This document shows positions 59,448-64,000 of a stretch of 64,000 nt of DNA, one piece after another. Within the stretch, counting starts at the first letter, position 1. Each line of letters begins with the position of its first letter. A program made the translations under genes and the position numbers. This DNA is from JALQTD01 sp965656785 (GTDB lineage Bacteria > Bacteroidota > Bacteroidia > Flavobacteriales_D > Sanyastnellaceae), in contig CBFHLY010000007.1 in NCBI GenBank assembly GCA_965656785.1, positions 40,013 through 104,012 of the forward strand. Reading direction: 5' to 3'. Below the pieces are notes generated by a model. The model saw only the letters and a list, made by a program, of their open reading frames with translations. It searched no databases and had not been told where the DNA came from.

Positions 59448-62400
59448 GCTGCTCACGGACCGAACTCATCGCCTGGAGCAGGCGTTTTTTAATCCGTTTT
59501 CTGGAGGCACGATCCACGTGTTCAAGGGCTTTGGTCCACAGCAACATCCCCCAAGCAATGGCCATGCCCCAGAGCACGATCAAATTGTACACGGGCGTGT
59601 TCAATACTTGGTTTCCCAACCGTTTATAGGGCGCGTAATGCGGTGCAGTCCAGCCCGATCTGCCATCGGAGGGTTGCCGTTGGAAATGCCCCAGCTGTGA
59701 AATTCCTTCTGGCGTCCGAACCAAGCGAACGGAACGGTCCGTTTGCTCGAGCCAATCCACGAGGGCATCGTTGTGTTCAGCATCCATCAGCGGAGCCAGT
59801 TCTCCCCGCTCTTCCAAGGCTCGACGCTGTTCGTCCCGAGCTCGGAATGCCGACTTGAAGGCTTCGGCGTAGGCCGACTTGAATGCTGAGGGGACGTCTT
59901 CATTCGGAGCGGGAAAACCCCAGGCTTTGAGTTCGCGCTGCGCCCGCTCCACTTCACGCTGTCGCTCTGGGCCTGGTGCCAATTCGCTGTAGGCGGGCAC
60001 CCAAAAATCGCGGCGCCATGCGGCACGGGCGACTTGGTCCTCCCACTCATTGAACAGCGCGTCGTACCGATTGTTGCGGCTCATCTCTACCGCCAGCGCC
60101 TCGAAGCCCCACCGCGATGCCATTGCATTTCCAATCCACGGAACCTTGTGCTCCGATGTCAGCAGGGGATTGAACCGATCGAACCGGATGATGACGCCGC
60201 CGAAAATGATCTGCGGAATGATGAGCAACGGGATGAGAATGTAAATGACCTTTGCGCTGTTGAACGCCGACGAGATGGTCAAACCGAGCAGGTTCGCGTA
60301 AGCGCTTACGGAAAAGAGGACCGCAAAGAGCATGGTGAAAGGCGGGCCCGTCGGGAGGTCCAAAATCAGGGCGGAAACGGCAACGTAAGCCGCTGTTTGG
60401 ACCAAGGAAAAGGCCATCATAATGGTCACCTTGGCAGCGAGGTAGGCCCCCCAACTCAGATTCAAAAACCGTTCGCGCCTCAGCATCGGGCGGTCGCGGA
60501 TGATCTCTTCAGCGCTCATGCTCAAGCCCATGAACAAGGCCACGATGACGCTGATGAACAAGAACGGCGGCAAGTTCTCACTCGTTCGGAACGCGTACTC
60601 CCCATCCAATTCGTAAAAACGGGCAAACCCCGCAAGCAGCAAGGCCAGCACGGGGGCTTCGAGCAAGTTGATGACCAGGTATTGCCGGTTCATGCGCTTC
60701 GCATGCAAGTCCCTGCGCAAATAAGTGCGCCACTGCCCCCAGCGCGACGGCGCTTTGCGCGGCTCGGGGCGAGGCGCCTCGACCAAGGCGTGGTGCTGGT
60801 GCCGGGGCGCAATGCGTTCATGAAAATGGCCATTCCAGTCCTTTGGATGCACTTTTCGATCTGGGATTTGGTGACCAAATTCATCCACCATTCGGGACTC
60901 GATGATGCTGAACAGCAACTCCGGATTCACGTTGCCGCACGCCTCGCACATCATGTCGTGGGCGTTCACTTGATCCGACAATCCTTTGAAATAGGTCAAA
61001 CTCTCCAGCGGATTGCCGTAAAAGATGGGGAATCCGCCCGTATCCATCAGCAGCAACTGGTCGAAAAGCTTGAAGATGTCGGAGCTGGGCTGGTGAATCA
61101 CCACGAAAATGAGCTTTCCACGCAACGTCAGTTCCTTCAACAAGTCCATGATGTGCTCGCTGTCCCGGCTGGACAAGCCGCTGGTGGGCTCGTCCACGAA
61201 CAGCACCAGCGGTTCGCGCACGAGTTCCAAGGCGATGTTCAAGCGCTTGCGTTGACCTCCGCTGATGGTTTTGTCCATCACCGAGCCCACGCGCAAGTCT
61301 CGGATGGACCAAAGTCCGAGTCGCTTCAAGGTTTCATCCACCCGCTCATGCAAGCGGTCTTCCTCCAAGTCATTAAAGCTCAGGCGTGCACTGTAGAGCA
61401 GGTTATCGCGGACGGACAATTCGGCTACGAGCACGTCCTCTTGTGCGATGTGGCCGATGAGCCCATCGAGGTCCGGCCCGCCAGTGTGCACGTCCAGGCC
61501 ATTGAGCAGCACCCGTCCGAGGGTCGGCCGAACCGTTCCGTTGAGGATATTCAGGAGCGTTGATTTCCCGCTTCCACTTGCCCCCATGATGCCGATGAGC
61601 CGGCCTTCTCGCTCCTCAAAGCTCAAGAGTCGGACCGCGGGCGATTGGGGAAAAGCGAAGAAGTGGGCCAAATCCTGAACCTGAAACTGCACTGGCGTCA
61701 CCTCCTCCGGCCGCAAACACGATCGCACCAAATCACTGTAGAACAGCGCATGACCGTGCCCATCCTTGAGCACACTCCCCTGTCCCATCGGCGCCACCAC
61801 GCCCTCCGGCAAAGGCTGCCCGTTCAATCGCAAATCCGCCCGCCCAAACGTCCGAACGAAAAACAAGTCCTCCCCTTCCAAGTGAACGCCCGCGAGCAAA
61901 TGCCCTTCGCTGTGCCCCAACGGTTGCAGGAAAGCACGTCCCCAAACCAGCACCTCCTCCGCGTGGTCAGCTCGCACCAAGGCCCTCATCGCCTCCACAT
62001 CCGACTCGGGGAGGTGAAGTGCTTGTGCGGCATTGGTCAAGAAACTCTCGGCACCGTCCCCGGTTGCGGTATCTCGACCGAATTCGGCCAACCGCAAGTA
62101 CACCACATACCGTTCACGCAGCGCCAGCTCCTTGTTCATCTGAGCACAAGCCCGCATCAACTTCGCTGAAAGCCGGGCCAGCTGTTTGGCATGGGCTGCG
62201 TCGCTTGAATCCCACTCCAGCGAGCCGGCCGACATCGGCATGGCCACCATGGCCAGCTCCCTGCTGCGCTTCGTGCGCATTTCAAGACGGGCCAGCTCCA
62301 CATCGTACAGCTGCAGGTAATGTTCGCTCAAGGCAGCATTCAAGCGGCCTTTGAGGTAACGGCTGGCCGCTTGACGTCCGTACATGGCATGTCGTGGCGA

Positions 62401-62463
62401 GCCCCCTGCTGCGAACAAGGCGAACAACCGCATCAGCGCTTCGAGCATGCCGGTGGTCATCAT
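59425..62463 (-). CDS. ABCG-like transporter with N-terminal regulatory extension
   Basis: The protein is a 1012-residue half-transporter with the domain order ATPase then membrane. Walker A GASGSGKST is near residue 292, Q-loop HIAQEDVL near 345, signature SGGQRKRLN near 398, Walker B LVLFVDEPTSGLSS near 417 and the H-loop VVIHQPSSD near 449. The membrane half (from about 595) has six helices. The first 280 residues are unusual: a helical, TerB-like part (about 50-180) and a beta-rich FHA-like segment (DLFFVRTFGRADLRLNGQPL). The fold suggests export of a lipid or hydrophobic compound, with the extension as regulator. Related proteins are known only in this phylum, as far as I can recall. Confidence 0.87.
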   Translation of the reverse strand: MMTTGMLEALMRLFALFAAGGSPRHAMYGRQAASRYLKGRLNAALSEHYLQLYDVELARLEMRTKRSRELAMVAMPMSAGSLEWDSSDAAHAKQLARLSAKLMRACAQMNKELALRERYVVYLRLAEFGRDTATGDGAESFLTNAAQALHLPESDVEAMRALVRADHAEEVLVWGRAFLQPLGHSEGHLLAGVHLEGEDLFFVRTFGRADLRLNGQPLPEGVVAPMGQGSVLKDGHGHALFYSDLVRSCLRPEEVTPVQFQVQDLAHFFAFPQSPAVRLLSFEEREGRLIGIMGASGSGKSTLLNILNGTVRPTLGRVLLNGLDVHTGGPDLDGLIGHIAQEDVLVAELSVRDNLLYSARLSFNDLEEDRLHERVDETLKRLGLWSIRDLRVGSVMDKTISGGQRKRLNIALELVREPLVLFVDEPTSGLSSRDSEHIMDLLKELTLRGKLIFVVIHQPSSDIFKLFDQLLLMDTGGFPIFYGNPLESLTYFKGLSDQVNAHDMMCEACGNVNPELLFSIIESRMVDEFGHQIPDRKVHPKDWNGHFHERIAPRHQHHALVEAPRPEPRKAPSRWGQWRTYLRRDLHAKRMNRQYLVINLLEAPVLALLLAGFARFYELDGEYAFRTSENLPPFLFISVIVALFMGLSMSAEEIIRDRPMLRRERFLNLSWGAYLAAKVTIMMAFSLVQTAAYVAVSALILDLPTGPPFTMLFAVLFSVSAYANLLGLTISSAFNSAKVIYILIPLLIIPQIIFGGVIIRFDRFNPLLTSEHKVPWIGNAMASRWGFEALAVEMSRNNRYDALFNEWEDQVARAAWRRDFWVPAYSELAPGPERQREVERAQRELKAWGFPAPNEDVPSAFKSAYAEAFKSAFRARDEQRRALEERGELAPLMDAEHNDALVDWLEQTDRSVRLVRTPEGISQLGHFQRQPSDGRSGWTAPHYAPYKRLGNQVLNTPVYNLIVLWGMAIAWGMLLWTKALEHVDRASRKRIKKRLLQAMSSVREQLSWSSKQ

Positions 62464-62528
62464 ACCCGCATCTACGCAAATGCGGGCACGGAGGTTACAC
62501 GATGGAAAAATGGCCTTTCATCGAGCAA

Positions 62529-64000
62529 TCATTGCTGTCGCTCGAAACACCCTTTGTCTGCGACTCCTACGTTCCGGGGCAGGCCGTCGAGGTCCGTTGA
62601 GATGAAGAACTGGCTCGGACCTCCTTCCCACAACGAACTGTTCGAATTGAGGTGAAAGTCCCGGTCCATGCTGGAAACGAACGGAGGTTCTTCATCGGTG
62701 GTGCAGAAGAGCAAGAAGTCCGGTGGGAAGTTCTCGGCTTGGGTGTCCACGGCGCTGTATTGCACAATGGGGGCCGAAACGGGCGCAACCAAATCCGCAA
62801 CCAACTCGTCGAAATCGGTCAATTCGGCATTGTTCCCCCACATGATGCAGTTCCTGAACACACTGCCCTCCAAACTGCGAACCACCAACTCCCCATCTGC
62901 CGACTCGTACCAATCATTGAAAAACACTGCGGGGGCCTGCCGAACGCCTTCCGACCAATAGTTGGCGAACGTGCAGTGGTCCATCCGATACACCCCGCCC
63001 AGGGTGAAGGCCGCGCACACTTGGCCGCAATCAGTGATGAGGTTGTTCCACCCGTCGATGACGCCGCCTTGAGCAAACAAGCCGGTGGCCGTCATGTTGC
63101 GGATCCTGGAATTCGTCAGGGTCAGTGCGGGAGCCGATGCCGTGCCGACGGTGTCCACTTGGATTCCGATGGTTCCTCCTTCGATGATGGCGTGATCCAC
63201 TACGGAGCCCTTGCTCCCGTAAAACCAAAGCCCGCCTCGTGCGACCGTGAACGTCTCGACCCCGAAATCGGTCTCGTAGTCGAAATCGACTTCTATGCCC
63301 CATTGACCGGGCAAGTCGACGTAACCATCTTCCAAACGATTCCCTCTGAACGTGATGGGACTTTGAATGCTGCCATCGGCGATGAGCGTCGCTTGGTTGA
63401 TCCAAATTCCGCTTTTTGCATGGAAGTACACTTCCGTTCCTGCCAAAATGTTGAGCGTGCAATCCTCATCCACCACCGCCACCCCATAGACGACATGGGG
63501 TTTATCCGGGGCCCAAGTTTCCGCACAAGGAAGGGCCTCCACCCGATTCAATCCCCCGTGGAAGTGCGCATTGCGTCCCCACGCGGCCAACGTCACTGTT
63601 TGCAGACCTCCATTCAACTCCACCTCGAGCTCATCCTCCACGACGAAGGGCGACGTAGCGGAGTTCGGGTCCACCGTCACCTCAATGAAAATCCACAAGC
63701 TGTCGTCTGCTAACAACGGCAAGTCGCGGACTTCTGGTCCGGGGTAACCGTCTACGTTGATTCGAAATGGACTGTTGGGATTTGCCAAGGCGATTCGATC
63801 AATGGAGACTGCCGTTTTATGGGGATTGTATACCTTAAGCGGCAGGGTAACGGAGCCCACCGTGGTGAACACCGTGTCGAACAAGATGGTATCGGAAGAG
63901 AACTCCAACTCCAAACCCGGTTCATCCGAAAACACCACCTCGCGACAGCCGGAGAGTCCTGCGCTGACGCCGAAAGCAAACAGCACCAAACCGATGAGCG
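62529..64000 (-). CDS. Beta-helix lipoprotein of unknown function (start outside the window)
   Basis: The frame has 490 visible residues and is still open at the window edge. The lipobox FAFGVSAGLSGC is preceded in frame by LIGLVL, so the signal peptide continues past the end of the window. A TTG at 63989 is not a credible start. After an Ig-like N-terminal part (about 20-120) come parallel beta-helix repeats (GGLWFYGSKGSVVDHAIIEG, GGVIDGWNNLITDCG, GGVYRMDHCTFANYWSEG). The C-terminus (DFHLNSNSSLWEGG, ending FERQQ) matches the choice-of-anchor Q-like ending. It is probably a surface lipoprotein. Confidence 0.8.
   Translation of the reverse strand, partial: LIGLVLFAFGVSAGLSGCREVVFSDEPGLELEFSSDTILFDTVFTTVGSVTLPLKVYNPHKTAVSIDRIALANPNSPFRINVDGYPGPEVRDLPLLADDSLWIFIEVTVDPNSATSPFVVEDELEVELNGGLQTVTLAAWGRNAHFHGGLNRVEALPCAETWAPDKPHVVYGVAVVDEDCTLNILAGTEVYFHAKSGIWINQATLIADGSIQSPITFRGNRLEDGYVDLPGQWGIEVDFDYETDFGVETFTVARGGLWFYGSKGSVVDHAIIEGGTIGIQVDTVGTASAPALTLTNSRIRNMTATGLFAQGGVIDGWNNLITDCGQVCAAFTLGGVYRMDHCTFANYWSEGVRQAPAVFFNDWYESADGELVVRSLEGSVFRNCIMWGNNAELTDFDELVADLVAPVSAPIVQYSAVDTQAENFPPDFLLFCTTDEEPPFVSSMDRDFHLNSNSSLWEGGPSQFFISTDLDGLPRNVGVADKGCFERQQ

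Noticed and set aside
63989..63989. TTG start for the last lipoprotein
   Set aside because: The frame stays open to the window edge and the hydrophobic signal region continues upstream, so the true start is outside.

Overview
The window looks like a chromosomal segment of a marine-type Bacteroidota, most likely Flavobacteriales, of moderate-to-high GC. The evidence is several proteins with type IX secretion (T9SS) sorting domains of type A and type B, a flavobacterial carotenoid operon (crtI, crtB, idi, crtD, cruF, crtZ, fused CrtYcd cyclase), almost no Shine-Dalgarno sequences, Bacteroidota promoter boxes of the form TAnnTTTG, and a gyrA gene followed by a TPR-protein gene. No phage, insertion sequence, CRISPR array or plasmid gene was seen. 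One stretch of 99 Ns lies inside a fasciclin gene and is probably an assembly artefact.

Layout. 1-7.1 kb is housekeeping: the end of a rhomboid protease, then clpC and a DivIC/FtsB-like gene on the minus strand, with gyrA and a TPR gene divergent. 7.1-14 kb is one tightly coupled carotenoid operon; its gene content predicts a monocyclic, hydroxylated, saproxanthin-type pigment. 14-17 kb holds two envelope proteins, one a lipoprotein serine protease, and tspO. 17-28.5 kb is rich in exported proteins: a cupredoxin-fasciclin protein, a 1436-residue mosaic surface protein, a START-like protein, and a four-gene operon of a T9SS protein, a DsbA-like thiol oxidoreductase, an esterase and a GH16 beta-glucanase. 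A tRNA-Ser(UGA) with its own promoter and terminator follows.

28.8-31.8 kb encodes an SGNH/MBOAT pair for polysaccharide O-acylation. 32-34.5 kb has a secreted protein built from five 24-residue repeats, a decayed AHSA1-type gene and an M28 peptidase. 34.5-40 kb holds an FG-GAP/dockerin-like protein, a histone-deacetylase-family enzyme and a YdbS/YdbT PH-domain pair. 39.9-42.2 kb is an ECF sigma factor, a membrane protein that may be its anti-sigma factor, and an outer-membrane protein. 42.2-51 kb has a NodZ/FUT8-like glycosyltransferase, a phosphodiester glycosidase-like protein, T9SS cargo proteins, CBS, pentapeptide-repeat and FemAB-like proteins and a gliding-type (T9SS type B) protein. 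51-64 kb has a GWxTD protein, a GT2 glycosyltransferase, ComEC, HMG-CoA lyase, a ZIP transporter, a methyltransferase, a SiaB/SiaC regulatory pair, a 1012-residue ABCG-like transporter and the end of a lipoprotein gene.

Most operons here are joined by ATGA or TGATG overlaps, so translational coupling is a strong theme. A second theme is that first genes of operons often carry a TAnnTTTG-like box ending only 3-5 bases before ATG, which predicts leaderless mRNAs.
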